This document shows positions 21,453-30,536 of a stretch of DNA of 64,000 nt, piece after piece (position 1 is the stretch's first letter; every line of letters starts with the position of its first letter). The DNA is from Pseudomonas sputi (lineage in GTDB: Bacteria; Pseudomonadota; Gammaproteobacteria; Pseudomonadales; Pseudomonadaceae), in assembly GCF_021603585.1 (NCBI RefSeq), contig NZ_BQHI01000003.1, forward strand, positions 186,001 through 250,000, read 5' to 3'. Both the position numbers and the translations under genes were made by a program. Below the pieces are notes generated by a model. It did no database searches, had not been told where the DNA came from, and saw only the letters and a program-made list of their open reading frames with translations.

Positions 21453-23966
21453 TTAGCGCAGTGGCCAATGTTGATGACAGGCATGACGCACCGCCGCGGC
21501 GCTGCTCAGCTTGAGCAGATCCCGGGCGAGGCGTTGGCATTCGGCTTCGTGCAGTTGGCGCACGCGATCCTTGATTTCGCCGATCTGCACCGGGCTCACC
21601 GACAGTTCGGTCACGCCCAGGCCGATCAACACCGGCGTCGCCAGCGGATCGGACGCCAGGGCACCGCACACGCCGACCCAACGTTTATGCACTGCTGCAC
21701 CTTCGCAAGTCATGGCGATCAGGCGCAGCAACGCCGGGTGCAAGGCATCGACCCGTGCGGCAAGGCCGGCGTGGTCGCGATCCATGGCCAGGGTGTATTG
21801 CGACAGGTCGTTGGTGCCGATGGACAGAAAGTCCGCGTGTTCGGCCAGTTGCTCGGCTTGCAGGGCGGCGGCCGGGACTTCGATCATCACGCCGATTTCC
21901 GGTCGTTGATTGACGCCCAGTTCCAGGCACAGGGCATCGACCCTTTGGCGGATGGACAGCAGTTCGTCGACTTCGGTGACCATCGGCAGCAGGATCCGGC
22001 AGCGCTGCAGCGGGCTGACCTGCAGCAGTGCGCGCAGTTGCTGATCGAGGATTTCCGGGCGGGCCTGGGCCAGGCGAATGCCGCGCAGGCCGAGCACCGG
22101 GTTGGCCTCGACCGGCAGCGGCAGGTAATCGAGTTGTTTGTCGCCGCCGACGTCGATGGTGCGGATGATCACTGACTTGTCGCCCATGGCATCGATCACG
22201 GCTTGATAGGCAGCTCGTTGCTCTTCGACGTCCGGCGCAGTCTGGCGATCGACGAACAGAAACTCGGTGCGCAACAGGCCGACGCCGTCGGCGCCATTGG
22301 CAAACGCATCGGCCGCTTCATGGCTGGAGGCGACGTTGGCGACCACTTCGATGGCCACGCCGTTGCGGGTTTCGGCCGGCAGGTGGGCCTGGGCTTGCTG
22401 GGCGTCGCGCCGTTGTTGGCGGTCGATCTGCGCCTGCCGGACTTCGGCCAGGCGCTCGGCATTCGGCGTCAGCTCGAGGCGACCGCCGTCGGCGTCGAGG
22501 ACCACCGATTGGCCTGGCGCTTGATCGAGCAGCGCCGCGCCCAGTGCGACCATGCACGGCAAGCCTTTGCCCCGGGCCAGAATCGCTACGTGGGACGTCG
22601 CGCCCCCTTCGGCCATGCACAAACCGGCGACACCTTGGGCGCTCAGTTGCAGCAGGTCGGAGGGTGTCAGTTCGTGGGCGGCGACGATGGCGCCGGTCGG
22701 CACGTCGTAGTGCCAGGCTTCGCCGAGCAGGGCGCGCAGCACTCGCTGCTTGAGGTCACGAAGATCATTGGCGCGCTCGGCCAGCAGCGGGCTACCGGTG
22801 TTTTGCAGCACTTGGCATTGCGCGTCGATGGACTGACTCCAGGCGTGGGTCGCCGCCGTGCCGGTTTCAATCGATTGCTGCGCGGTGTCGAGCAGGGCCG
22901 GGTCTTCCAGCAGGGCCAGGTGCGCGGCGAAGATGGCTTCTTCGTCGGTATTGCGCTGTTTTTTCGCCTGGGCGAGGGTGCCGGCGATTTCGCTGCGAAC
23001 CTGATTCAGCGCCGTGTCGAGAATCTGCAATTGCTGCTCGGGCTGATGATCGCCAGCGTCCGTCGGCAGACTGATCGCGTTCAAGCGAAACAGCGGCCCA
23101 CCGACCAGACCCGGCGCGGCGCACACACCGTGCAACACGCCAGCCTCGGCCGGGCGATTGCGTGGGGCGGCAGCAACCGGTGCGGCGGCGTGATGGTCTT
23201 CGGGCAGGGCGGTGGCCAGGGCGGCGAGCAAGGCTTGCAGCGCAGCCTGTGCGTCCGGGCCCTGGCAACTGACTTGTACTTCGTCCTGTTCGTCAATCGC
23301 CAGGCCCATCAAACCGATGAGGCTGTTGCACGGCGCCGACTTGCCGGCGAAATGCAGCTGCGAATGGCTCTTGAACCCTTGCGCCGTCTGACGGATCAAC
23401 GCCGCCGGACGCGCATGCAGCCCGCCGCGATGGGCAACCTGCACGTGACCGTGAACTTGCGGGCCGCCGAGTTCTTCTGCATTCGCCGCTGTGCTGTGAC
23501 GAGCGATGATGTGCAGCAGCGGCTCGCCGACCTTCACCGTTTTCAGGGTGATGGGGCGCGCCTGGAAATCCTGGCTGTTGGTCAGGATCAGCAGGCTGAC
23601 CAGGCTTTTGCACTGGCGGCCGACCTTGTCCAGGTCATAGCGCAGCAGCGGCTGCCCATGGCTGACCCGCGCGCCTTCCTTGACCAGCATCGAGAAGCCT
23701 TCGCCCTGCAACTCCACCGTGTCCAGACCCAGGTGCAGCAACAGCTCGGCGCCGTTGTCGGCGCGCACGGTCAGTGCATGGCCGGTGCGGGCGACGTGGA
23801 TCACCACGCCGGCGCAGGGCGAGTACAAGGTGTCGTTCAGCGGATCGATGGCAATGCCGTCGCCCATCGCGCCGCTGGCGAACACCGCGTCCGGGACTTT
23901 GGCGAGCGTGAGCACCGGGCCGCTGAGCGGGGCGCTTAAAGTCAGCTCTTTATTGTTGTTGTGCAT
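21453..23966 (-). CDS. nagF: Fused EIIA-HPr-EI phosphotransferase for GlcNAc
   Basis: An 837-residue cytoplasmic protein carrying the whole PTS phosphorelay. The EIIA(Glc)-type domain is at about residues 1-150, with the active histidine in ELLLHLGLDTVEL. HPr is at about 170-260, with its histidine in GGLHARPAA. Enzyme I is at about 275-837, with the phosphohistidine in GGATSHVAILARG. It passes phosphate from phosphoenolpyruvate to NagE, whose gene follows 23 bases downstream. The equivalent P. aeruginosa gene is called nagF. Some annotations call such proteins ptsP or ptsI. Confidence 0.95.
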   Translation of the reverse strand: MHNNNKELTLSAPLSGPVLTLAKVPDAVFASGAMGDGIAIDPLNDTLYSPCAGVVIHVARTGHALTVRADNGAELLLHLGLDTVELQGEGFSMLVKEGARVSHGQPLLRYDLDKVGRQCKSLVSLLILTNSQDFQARPITLKTVKVGEPLLHIIARHSTAANAEELGGPQVHGHVQVAHRGGLHARPAALIRQTAQGFKSHSQLHFAGKSAPCNSLIGLMGLAIDEQDEVQVSCQGPDAQAALQALLAALATALPEDHHAAAPVAAAPRNRPAEAGVLHGVCAAPGLVGGPLFRLNAISLPTDAGDHQPEQQLQILDTALNQVRSEIAGTLAQAKKQRNTDEEAIFAAHLALLEDPALLDTAQQSIETGTAATHAWSQSIDAQCQVLQNTGSPLLAERANDLRDLKQRVLRALLGEAWHYDVPTGAIVAAHELTPSDLLQLSAQGVAGLCMAEGGATSHVAILARGKGLPCMVALGAALLDQAPGQSVVLDADGGRLELTPNAERLAEVRQAQIDRQQRRDAQQAQAHLPAETRNGVAIEVVANVASSHEAADAFANGADGVGLLRTEFLFVDRQTAPDVEEQRAAYQAVIDAMGDKSVIIRTIDVGGDKQLDYLPLPVEANPVLGLRGIRLAQARPEILDQQLRALLQVSPLQRCRILLPMVTEVDELLSIRQRVDALCLELGVNQRPEIGVMIEVPAAALQAEQLAEHADFLSIGTNDLSQYTLAMDRDHAGLAARVDALHPALLRLIAMTCEGAAVHKRWVGVCGALASDPLATPVLIGLGVTELSVSPVQIGEIKDRVRQLHEAECQRLARDLLKLSSAAAVRHACHQHWPLR

Positions 23967-24001
23967 GGCTCGGTCTCATCAGGAAAACGTTCGGTTCGGA
24001 C

Positions 24002-25024
24002 TCAGTGCGTACGGGTGACTTTGCTCAGGTGTCGCGGCTGATCCGGGTCCATGCCACGGGCCACGGCCAGACCGGCCGCCATCACGTAGAAACTCTGGAT
24101 CGCCAGGATCGGATCGAGGGCCGGGTGCTCGGCACGGCTGAGGGTCAGGTCGCGTTCGCTCACGTCATCCGGCGCGGCCAGCAGCACGCGGGCGCCGCGT
24201 TGGCGCATCTCGGCCGCCAGGCTCAGCAGGCCGGCCTGTTCGGCGCCGCGCGGGGCGAACACCAGCAACGGGTAGTGTTCGTCGATCAGGGCCATCGGAC
24301 CGTGACGGACTTCGGCGCTGCTGAAGGCTTCGGCCTGGATCGCCGAGGTTTCCTTGAATTTCAGTGCGGCTTCCTGGGCGATGGCGAAACCGGCGCCACG
24401 GCCGATCACCATCAAGCGCTCGCAATCACGCAGGGCGTCGATGGCCAGGCTCCAGTCCTGTTGTGCAGCTTCGCGCAGACCTTCGGGCAGGGCGTTGTGC
24501 GCCTCCAGCAATTCGGCGTCTTCTTTCCAGTGGGCGATCAGACGGGCGCTGGCGCTGAGGGTGGCGATGAAACTCTTGGTCGCGGCGACGCTGCTTTCGG
24601 TGCCGGCCAGCAACGGCAGGCTGAATTCACAGGCAGCTTCCAGCGGCGAATCGGCGGCGTTGACCATCGACACGCTCAAGGCGCCGCGCTTGCGCAGCAG
24701 GCGCAGGCTGTTGACCAGATCCGGGCTCTGGCCCGACTGGGAAAACGCGAACGCGACCTGACCGCTGACCTTCAACGGCGCCTGTTGCATGGTCACCACG
24801 GACATCGGCAACGACGCCACCGGAATCCCCAGTTGCTGCATGGTCAGGTAGGCGAAGTAGCTCGCCGCATGATCGGAGCTGCCACGGGCGACGGTCATTG
24901 CCACTTGCGGCGGCTGACGGCGCAGACGCCCGGCGATCTCGATCATTGAAGGGTCGAGTTGTTGCAGTTGGGCTTGCACGGCCTCGAACGAGGACAGCGC
25001 CTCCTCAAGCATTTTTGAAGTCAA
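24002..25024 (-). CDS. nagB: SIS-domain glucosamine-6-phosphate deaminase
   Basis: A 340-residue protein with two SIS (sugar isomerase) domains (ARGSSDHAASYFAY near residues 44-57; VIGRGAGFAIAQEAALKFKE near 200-220). It resembles the isomerase half of GlmS and lacks the glutaminase domain. In this setting it is the NagB-II type deaminase that converts glucosamine-6-phosphate to fructose-6-phosphate and ammonia. A TTG at 25024 with GGAG six bases upstream overlaps the end of nagA and is the likely start. An internal ATG at 25012 lacks a ribosome-binding site. It belongs to the nagR-nagA-nagB-nagF-nagE cluster. Confidence 0.88.
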   Translation of the reverse strand: MTSKMLEEALSSFEAVQAQLQQLDPSMIEIAGRLRRQPPQVAMTVARGSSDHAASYFAYLTMQQLGIPVASLPMSVVTMQQAPLKVSGQVAFAFSQSGQSPDLVNSLRLLRKRGALSVSMVNAADSPLEAACEFSLPLLAGTESSVAATKSFIATLSASARLIAHWKEDAELLEAHNALPEGLREAAQQDWSLAIDALRDCERLMVIGRGAGFAIAQEAALKFKETSAIQAEAFSSAEVRHGPMALIDEHYPLLVFAPRGAEQAGLLSLAAEMRQRGARVLLAAPDDVSERDLTLSRAEHPALDPILAIQSFYVMAAGLAVARGMDPDQPRHLSKVTRTH

Positions 25025-26111
25025 TGTCTTCTCCTTCGACCATGACGGCGGTCAGTGTGAGTGAGCGATCCAGCCGCACGCAGTCGGCCCAGGCGCCAGG
25101 TGCAAGGCGCCCGCGTTCGGTGATGCCGAGGTAGTCGGCGGGGAATTGCGAAAGACGTTGCGAGGCCTCGGCGACCGGCAGGCCGATCTTCACCAGATTG
25201 CGCAGGGCCTGATCCATGGTCAGGGTGCTGCCGGCCAGGGTGCCGTCCGCCAGCCGCACGCCGCCCAGGCATTTGGTGACGGTGTGGCTGCCGAGCTTGT
25301 ACTCACCGTCGGGCATGCCGGCGGCGGCGGTCGAGTCGGTGACGCAGTACAGGCACGGAATCGAGCGCAGGGCCACGCGGATCGCGCCGGGGTGCACGTG
25401 CAGCAAGTCCGGGATCAGCTCGGCGAATCTGGCGTGGGCGAGGGCGGCGCCGACGATGCCCGGCTCGCGGTGATGCAGCGGGCTCATGGCGTTGTACAAA
25501 TGGGTGAAGCTGGTGGCGCCGGCTTCGAGGGCGGCGACACCTTCCTCGTAACTGCCGAGGGTATGGCCGATCTGCATGCGGATGCCACGGCGGCTCAGCT
25601 CACGAATCAAACCGTCATGGCCGGCGATTTCCGGGGCGATGGTGATCACCCGGATCGGAGCCAGTGCCAGATAGGCTTCGACCTCGGCCATCAACGCGGT
25701 GTGGGCGAAGTTTGGCTGGGCGCCGAGTTTGCCGGGATTGATGTACGGGCCTTCGAGGTGCACGCCGAGGACCCGGGCGGAACCTCTCGGACGCTGTTCG
25801 CAGAATTCGCCTACATCCTTGAGCACGCTGGCAATCTCGGCACTCGGCGCGGTCATGGTGGTGGCGAGCAGCGAGGTGGTGCCGAACCGCACGTGGGTTT
25901 TGGTGATGGTCTCGAAAGCGCTGGCGCCTTCCATGATGTCCTTGCCGCCACCGCCGTGGACGTGCAGGTCGATGAAGCCCGGCAGCAGATAGGGCAGATC
26001 ATTGGTTGCCGGATCGCAAGGCACACCTTCGATCGACACGACTCTGCCGTGTTCGTGGATCAGCCGGCCGCGAACCCAGCCGTCAGCGGTGAGGATGTTG
26101 TCTTCGGACAT
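25005..26111 (-). CDS. nagA: N-acetylglucosamine-6-phosphate deacetylase
   Basis: A 368-residue amidohydrolase that deacetylates GlcNAc-6-phosphate. The HxH metal motif is in FIDLHVHGGGGKDIMEG (near residues 47-63). Later histidines appear in QIGHTLGSYEEG and TSFTHLYNAMSPLHHREPG, and the catalytic aspartate in CVTDSTAAAGMPDGEY. The last 20 bases overlap the start of the SIS deaminase gene. nagR lies 30 bases upstream on the same strand. Confidence 0.96.
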   Translation of the reverse strand: MSEDNILTADGWVRGRLIHEHGRVVSIEGVPCDPATNDLPYLLPGFIDLHVHGGGGKDIMEGASAFETITKTHVRFGTTSLLATTMTAPSAEIASVLKDVGEFCEQRPRGSARVLGVHLEGPYINPGKLGAQPNFAHTALMAEVEAYLALAPIRVITIAPEIAGHDGLIRELSRRGIRMQIGHTLGSYEEGVAALEAGATSFTHLYNAMSPLHHREPGIVGAALAHARFAELIPDLLHVHPGAIRVALRSIPCLYCVTDSTAAAGMPDGEYKLGSHTVTKCLGGVRLADGTLAGSTLTMDQALRNLVKIGLPVAEASQRLSQFPADYLGITERGRLAPGAWADCVRLDRSLTLTAVMVEGEDIDFKNA

Positions 26112-26141
26112 TTCGCTTCTCTCGTTTGGCCTGGCTGCTGA

Positions 26142-26873
26142 TCAGCGGCGAAGCTCTGCAACAAAGTCGTAGTAGTCGTTGCGGCAATAGGTGTCGGTGA
26201 CTTCGATCGGCGTGTTGTCTTCCAGGTAGCCGACCCGGGTCATCAGCAGCATCGCGGTGCCGGGGGCGATGCCGACCAGTGCGGCGAACTCGTCCGAGGC
26301 GTTGATCGCCTGGATGTGCTGCAAGGCGCGCACGATCGGTTTGCCGATGCTGTCGAGGTGTTCGTAGAGGGAATCGCCCACCACTTGCGGCTTGGGCATG
26401 ATTGAGGCGGGCAGGGTGCTCATCTCGATGGCCATCACGGTGTCGTCGGCCTTGCGCAGGCGCTTCATGCGCGCAACCTTGTCGTTCGGCGACAGGCCGA
26501 GGCGGATCAGTTCTTCGTGGGTGGGCAGGGTGATTTCCCGCTCCAGCCATTGAGAGCTAGGCACAAAGCCCTTGAGGCGCAGCATTTCGCTGAAGCCCGA
26601 CAGGCGCGACAGCGGTTGTTCCAGGCGTGGGGTGATGAAGGTGCCGGAACCTTGCAGGCGGCGGATCAAGCCTTGATCGAGCAGGACTTCCAGCGCCTTG
26701 CGCGCGGTCACCCGGGAAATCCCCAGCCGTTCGCTGAGGTTGCGCTCCGATGGCATCGCCTGTTCGGCTTTCCACTGGCCGGCATGGATCGCCGCCTCCA
26801 GGTTGCGCGCCAGTTGCAGGTACAGCGGCGTCGGCTGGGAGTCGTCAGGGCGCAGGGCGTGGAGATCGTTCAT
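26142..26873 (-). CDS. nagR: GntR-family repressor of the nag operon
   Basis: A 243-residue HutC-subfamily transcription factor. The winged helix-turn-helix lies at residues 15-80 (MPSERNLSERLGISRVTARK). A UTRA ligand-binding domain fills the rest and presumably senses GlcNAc-6-phosphate or a related sugar phosphate. The ATG at 26871-26873 gives the normal family N-terminus; the longer frame runs through the operator. It is the first gene of the nag operon and probably autoregulated through the double TGGTATT site upstream. Confidence 0.92.
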   Translation of the reverse strand: MNDLHALRPDDSQPTPLYLQLARNLEAAIHAGQWKAEQAMPSERNLSERLGISRVTARKALEVLLDQGLIRRLQGSGTFITPRLEQPLSRLSGFSEMLRLKGFVPSSQWLEREITLPTHEELIRLGLSPNDKVARMKRLRKADDTVMAIEMSTLPASIMPKPQVVGDSLYEHLDSIGKPIVRALQHIQAINASDEFAALVGIAPGTAMLLMTRVGYLEDNTPIEVTDTYCRNDYYDFVAELRR

Positions 26874-26931
26874 GCAGGGCACTTCCGGAGCTGATATTGG
26901 ATTGTTGTCGCTCGCTGTTTCGGCGAAAACT

Positions 26932-26949
26932 AATACCACTTGAATACCA
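26932..26949 (-). promoter_or_regulatory. Operator for the nag regulator (double TGGTATT)
   Basis: Read on the minus strand, two TGGTATT heptamers are separated by exactly four bases (26943-26949 and 26932-26938), about 60 bases upstream of nagR. This arrangement matches the NagQ box described for GntR-type regulators of chitin and GlcNAc genes in Xanthomonas. Binding by the NagR in this window is inferred. Confidence 0.7.
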
Positions 26950-27153
26950 TGTCAACGCAGTGGAAAAGCCTGTAGTCCTTTGGGTTTGGGTGTTTGGGGG
27001 TGGGTGGTTCTAAGTGGTATTAGAGGTGGGCTCGGCAAAGCAAAAAATCGCAGTCTGCGGCAGTTCTTCCGGGTGAAAGTGGTATCACCGTTGAACAAGT
27101 GCCGCAGGTTGCGATTTATTTGAATTTATTTGTGGCGGGCGACCAATGGTCGA

Positions 27154-27177
27154 GAAAAAGGGCCACTTTGTGGCCCC
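27154..27177 (-). terminator. Terminator of the L,D-transpeptidase gene
   Basis: On the minus strand a stem GGGGCCAC with GTGGCCC closes an AAA loop and is followed by five T, 27 bases after the stop codon at 27204. Confidence 0.92.
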
Positions 27178-27203
27178 GTAGAGCGTGTAGCCTTGTTACT
27201 GAA

Positions 27204-27719
27204 TCAAGGGCGGATTTCGATCATCGTGCCATCCGGCACCAGGTTCCAGACTTCGCGCATGTCGACGTTGCGCATGGCGATGCAGCCGTCGGTCCAGTCC
27301 AGGGTGTGAAACAGTTGTTCGGGCGTTTCCTCGGAGTCCGGTGTGCCGTGAATCATGATCATGCCGCCAGGCTCTACGCCTTCACGGCGGGCACGGGCAG
27401 AGTCGCTGATGTTCGGGTAGGAGATGTGCATCGACAGGTTGAATTTTTCACTGGTCTTGCGCCAGTCGATCCAATAGAAACCTTCCGGTGTACGTTTGTC
27501 GCCTTCAATCAGTTTCGGGCCCTTTTTCGCGCCTTTGCCCAAGGAAATACGGTAGCTCTTGAGTGGCTTGCCGTCGGCGATCAACTGCAGTTGATGAGCC
27601 GATTTGAGCACCAGTACTTTTTCGATGAGCGGGGTGTTCGAAGGCGTCACGGTGGTCACGAATGACGCTTGGGAAACGGTGACGAACGACAGGCAAAACA
27701 GGGCAAGCAACCAGCGCAT
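27204..27719 (-). CDS. L,D-transpeptidase (YkuD) family, periplasmic
   Basis: A 171-residue exported protein with an N-terminal signal peptide (RWLLALFCLSFVTVSQA). Its YkuD catalytic domain has the histidine motif IMIHGTPDSEE and the nucleophile motif DWTDGCIAMRN. Such enzymes make 3-3 peptidoglycan cross-links or attach proteins to the wall; this short version resembles the YafK/ErfK-like group. The ATG at 27717-27719 is preferred over an upstream TTG that gives six extra residues before the signal. The gene is followed by its own terminator and appears monocistronic. Confidence 0.88.
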   Translation of the reverse strand: MRWLLALFCLSFVTVSQASFVTTVTPSNTPLIEKVLVLKSAHQLQLIADGKPLKSYRISLGKGAKKGPKLIEGDKRTPEGFYWIDWRKTSEKFNLSMHISYPNISDSARARREGVEPGGMIMIHGTPDSEETPEQLFHTLDWTDGCIAMRNVDMREVWNLVPDGTMIEIRP

Positions 27720-27820
27720 TGAAACGTTCCCCAGCAATGAAGCAGATACTTTATTTATAGATAGTGTGCAGGCGCTGTCGCGGGCTGCGTTAGCCGGTTA
27801 TCGGCCGGTCGCCGTCGAAA

Positions 27821-28372
27821 TCAAGTGATGGCCGGTTGAGCCAGTGGCGGGATCGATTCGGAGCGAACCGGATAGACCTCGACGCGCCGGTCAGCAAAGA
27901 AGCATTCCAGAGTACGGCCCACCGTGCGAAAAGCCAGCTCGTCCCAGGGAATGTCCGCTTCGTCGAACAATTGCACTTCCAGGCTCTCGGGGCCAGCGGC
28001 AAAGTCCAGATCCGCCAGCTCGGCGCGGAAAAACACATGCACCTGACTGATGTGCGGCACGTCGATCAGGGTGTAGATGCTCAGATTGCGCACCCGGGCG
28101 CAGGCTTCTTCGGCGGTTTCGCGGATAGCGGCCTGTTCGATGGTCTCGCCGTTCTCCATGAAGCCGGCGGGCAGTGTCCAGTAGCCCAGGCGTGGCTCGA
28201 TGGCGCGGCGACACAGCAGGACCTTGGTGCCCCAGGTCGGTACACAACCGGCCACGATATTGGGGTTCTGGTAGTGAATCGTCTGACAGCTGTCGCAGAC
28301 GAATCGCAGCCGCGAGTCGCCTTCGGGAATGCGCTGGGTCACCGGGTTGCCGCACTGGCTGCAAAATTTCAT
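27821..28372 (-). CDS. Nudix hydrolase with N-terminal zinc ribbon
   Basis: A 183-residue protein. A zinc ribbon comes first (MKFCSQCGNP ... FVCDSCQTIHYQNP). The Nudix box follows, GFMENGETIEQAAIRETAEE, around residues 72-95. It is likely a hydrolase of NAD(H)-like or nucleoside diphosphate substrates, and the substrate is not predictable from sequence. The ATG at 28370-28372 is chosen because the zinc ribbon begins there; the longer frame is implausible leader sequence. It is divergent from a second Nudix gene. Confidence 0.9.
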   Translation of the reverse strand: MKFCSQCGNPVTQRIPEGDSRLRFVCDSCQTIHYQNPNIVAGCVPTWGTKVLLCRRAIEPRLGYWTLPAGFMENGETIEQAAIRETAEEACARVRNLSIYTLIDVPHISQVHVFFRAELADLDFAAGPESLEVQLFDEADIPWDELAFRTVGRTLECFFADRRVEVYPVRSESIPPLAQPAIT

Positions 28373-28520
28373 GCTGGGGTTCCTGAATGCTGCGCCTATC
28401 TTGGCGTGCAGCGGTGTCGGTCGGCAAGTTGTCGTTTCGCGACATGACCCCCGTTCGGGGGCTTGGGCGGTCGCACTGATTGGTGCATGATGCAGGGCAA
28501 GGCACCGATCGAGAACACTT

Positions 28521-29120
28521 ATGCTGGACGAGCTACTGCACCGGGTAAGCAATCACACGCCGCGTACGCTGGAGACCGACACGCGTTTCCCCGAGGCCGC
28601 TGTCCTGGTGCCGATTACTCGCAGTGACGAACCCGAACTTGTCCTTACCCTGCGCGCCAGCGGGCTCTCGACCCACGGCGGCGAAGTCGCCTTCCCCGGT
28701 GGACGACGGGATCCGGAAGACCCGGACCTGGTGTTTACCGCCCTGCGCGAAGCCGAAGAGGAAATCGGCCTGCCGCCGGGACTGGTCGAAGTGATCGGCC
28801 CGCTCAGTCCGCTGATTTCCCTGCATGGCATCAAGGTCACGCCGTATGTCGGGGTGATTCCCGATTTTGTCGAATACCAGGCCAATGATGCCGAGATCGC
28901 TGCGGTGTTCAGTGTGCCGCTGGAGTTCTTCCGCAAGGATCCGCGCGAACACACCCATCGCATCGACTATCAGGGTCGCAGTTGGTACGTGCCGAGCTAT
29001 CGTTACGGCGAATACAAGATCTGGGGGCTGACGGCGATCATGATCGTCGAGTTGATCAACCTGCTCTATGACGCCAAAATCAGCCTTCATGAGCCGCCGA
29101 AAAGCTTTATCAGTACCTGA
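28521..29120 (+). CDS. Nudix CoA pyrophosphatase
   Basis: A 199-residue Nudix hydrolase with the CoA-type signature. The upstream motif [19 protein letters not shown] precedes the Nudix box [11 protein letters not shown] (near residues 74-84). The family hydrolyses coenzyme A or its derivatives to 4'-phosphopantetheine and 3',5'-ADP. It starts a plus-strand group with the gamma-carbonic anhydrase gene 47 bases downstream. Confidence 0.9.
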   Translation: MLDELLHRVSNHTPRTLETDTRFPEAAVLVPITRSDEPELVLTLRASGLSTHGGEVAFPGGRRDPEDPDLVFTALREAEEEIGLPPGLVEVIGPLSPLISLHGIKVTPYVGVIPDFVEYQANDAEIAAVFSVPLEFFRKDPREHTHRIDYQGRSWYVPSYRYGEYKIWGLTAIMIVELINLLYDAKISLHEPPKSFIST

Positions 29121-29167
29121 AGCCATCGCTCGAATGGCCAGCCATCGTGAGCCCTGAGGAAATCAAG

Positions 29168-29692
29168 ATGAAATACCGCCTGGGCGACGCCCGTGTCGAA
29201 ACCCATCCGCAGAGCTGGGTCGCCCCCAACGCTGTGCTGGTGGGCAAGGTCAGACTGGAGGAGGGCGCCAACGTCTGGTTCAACGCCGTGTTGCGCGGCG
29301 ACAACGAATTGATCCTGATCGGCAAGAACAGCAATGTGCAGGACGGCACGGTGATGCACACCGACATGGGCTATCCGCTGACCATTGGCACCGGCGTGAC
29401 CATCGGCCACAACGCCATGCTCCACGGCTGCACGGTCGGCGACTACAGCCTGATCGGCATCAACGCGGTCATCCTCAACGGCGCAAAGATCGGCAAGAAC
29501 TGCATCATCGGCGCCAATTCGCTGATCGGCGAAGGCAAGGAAATTCCTGACGGTTCGCTGGTGATGGGCTCGCCGGGCAAGGTGGTGCGTGAACTGACCG
29601 AGCCGCAGAAAAAAATGCTCGAAGCCAGTGCCGCGCACTATGTGCATAACGCCCAGCGCTATGCGCGCGATCTGATCGAGCAGGAAGAATGA
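29168..29692 (+). CDS. Gamma-class carbonic anhydrase-like protein
   Basis: A 174-residue left-handed beta-helix protein with hexapeptide repeats from residue 20 to 140 ([32 protein letters not shown]). The three zinc-binding histidines typical of the YrdA/CaiE group are visible in [16 protein letters not shown]. Carbonic anhydrase activity is a family inference and has been shown only for some members. The ATG at 29168 (MKYRLGD) is chosen. The stop overlaps the start of the DUF1289 gene (ATGA), so they are translationally coupled. Confidence 0.9.
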   Translation: MKYRLGDARVETHPQSWVAPNAVLVGKVRLEEGANVWFNAVLRGDNELILIGKNSNVQDGTVMHTDMGYPLTIGTGVTIGHNAMLHGCTVGDYSLIGINAVILNGAKIGKNCIIGANSLIGEGKEIPDGSLVMGSPGKVVRELTEPQKKMLEASAAHYVHNAQRYARDLIEQEE

Positions 29693-29904
29693 CAGCCCCC
29701 GAAAGACCCGTCGCCTCGCCGTGTGTGAGCATTTGCGCGCTGGATGAAGACGACATTTGCACCGGTTGCCAGCGCACGGTCGAGGAGATCACTCGCTGGA
29801 GCCGCATGACCAATGATGAACGCCGGGTTGTGCTAGGCCTGTGTCATGAGCGGGCGAAAGCCAGTGGCCTGGTCTGGATGATCGGCAAAACGCCAGGGCA
29901 ATAG
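29689..29904 (+). CDS. DUF1289 cysteine-motif protein
   Basis: A 71-residue protein with the DUF1289 pattern of conserved cysteines ([19 protein letters not shown]) followed by the [13 protein letters not shown] helix. The cysteines suggest a small metal or Fe-S site. The function is unknown. It overlaps the carbonic anhydrase gene by four bases. Confidence 0.88.
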   Translation: MTAPERPVASPCVSICALDEDDICTGCQRTVEEITRWSRMTNDERRVVLGLCHERAKASGLVWMIGKTPGQ

Positions 29905-29968
29905 CCGATTTGATTGGCGTCATCGAAGGGCTGAAGTAACCTGTGCGCCAAATTGACAGGTCACGCCC

Positions 29969-30436
29969 ATGATTTTCCTCATCGCTTACATCAGCAGCGT
30001 CGTGCTGATCAACTTCGCCTTCTCCTCCGCGCCGCACCTGGACATCATCTGGTCGGCCTGGGGCGGGCTGGTGTTCGTGCTGCGTGACATGGTGCAGACC
30101 CGTTTCGGTCATGGCGCGATCGTGGCGATGCTGGCGGCGCTGGTGCTGTCCTATGTCACGTCAGATCCGTCGATTGCGCTGGCCAGCGCCACGGCGTTCG
30201 CGGTCTCCGAGTGCATCGACTGGCTGGTGTTCACCCTCACCAGGCGCCCGTTGCGCGATCGGTTGTGGATCAGTTCGGCGCTGAGCATTCCCCTCGATAC
30301 CTTCATCTTCTTCGGCATGATCGACCTGCTGACGCCGCCGGTGCTTATAACTGCGCTGGCCTCGAAGTTCGCCGGCGTCACTGCGGTCTGGATGATCATG
30401 GCCTGGCGCGAACGCAAACAGGCTGTCGCCGGCTGA
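29969..30436 (+). CDS. VUT-family membrane transporter (queuosine-precursor type)
   Basis: A 155-residue membrane protein with about five hydrophobic segments. It fits the small VUT/YhhQ-like transporters assigned to uptake of queuosine precursors (preQ0/preQ1). The segment ATAFAVSECIDWLVFTLTRR resembles the conserved helix of that family. I found no preQ1 riboswitch in the 64 bases upstream, so substrate assignment rests on family only. It separates the DUF1289 gene from purT, which I recall as neighbours in P. aeruginosa. Confidence 0.75.
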   Translation: MIFLIAYISSVVLINFAFSSAPHLDIIWSAWGGLVFVLRDMVQTRFGHGAIVAMLAALVLSYVTSDPSIALASATAFAVSECIDWLVFTLTRRPLRDRLWISSALSIPLDTFIFFGMIDLLTPPVLITALASKFAGVTAVWMIMAWRERKQAVAG

Positions 30437-30457
30437 AGCCAAACCCTCAGGTTCATG

Positions 30458-30490
30458 TAAAATGCCGCGCTTTCTCCCCATGGAAAGCGC
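30458..30490 (+). promoter_or_regulatory. purT -10 element and 5' UTR hairpin
   Basis: A TGTAAAAT extended -10 (hexamer 30458-30463) is followed at once by a perfect 8-bp stem, GCGCTTTC (30467-30474) with GAAAGCGC (30483-30490). The stem would lie at the very 5' end of the purT transcript and may stabilise it. No known purine or ZTP riboswitch fold was recognised. Confidence 0.4.
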
Positions 30491-30536
30491 GTCTGGCGTT
30501 GCTTTCCTCGATGATCCGCTTCTTTGAGGACCTGAG

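Larger units (their letters stand above)
26874..27203. promoter_or_regulatory. nagR upstream gap with extra half sites and G-rich run
   Basis: About 330 bases without a gene. Besides the double operator, single plus-strand copies of TGGTATT (27015-27021) and TGGTATC (27080-27086) are present and might be auxiliary regulator sites. A G-rich tract at 26982-27004 has four G runs with short spacers. The right end holds the terminator of the L,D-transpeptidase gene. No small gene was found. Confidence 0.5.

Noticed and set aside
29905-29968. preQ1 riboswitch upstream of the VUT transporter
   Set aside because: The 64-base gap lacks the preQ1 stem and A-rich tail.
30437-30536. ZTP (pfl) riboswitch upstream of purT
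   Set aside because: The hairpin seen is a simple perfect stem; the conserved GGCG and CCGCCTGGGC-type parts of the ZTP fold are missing.
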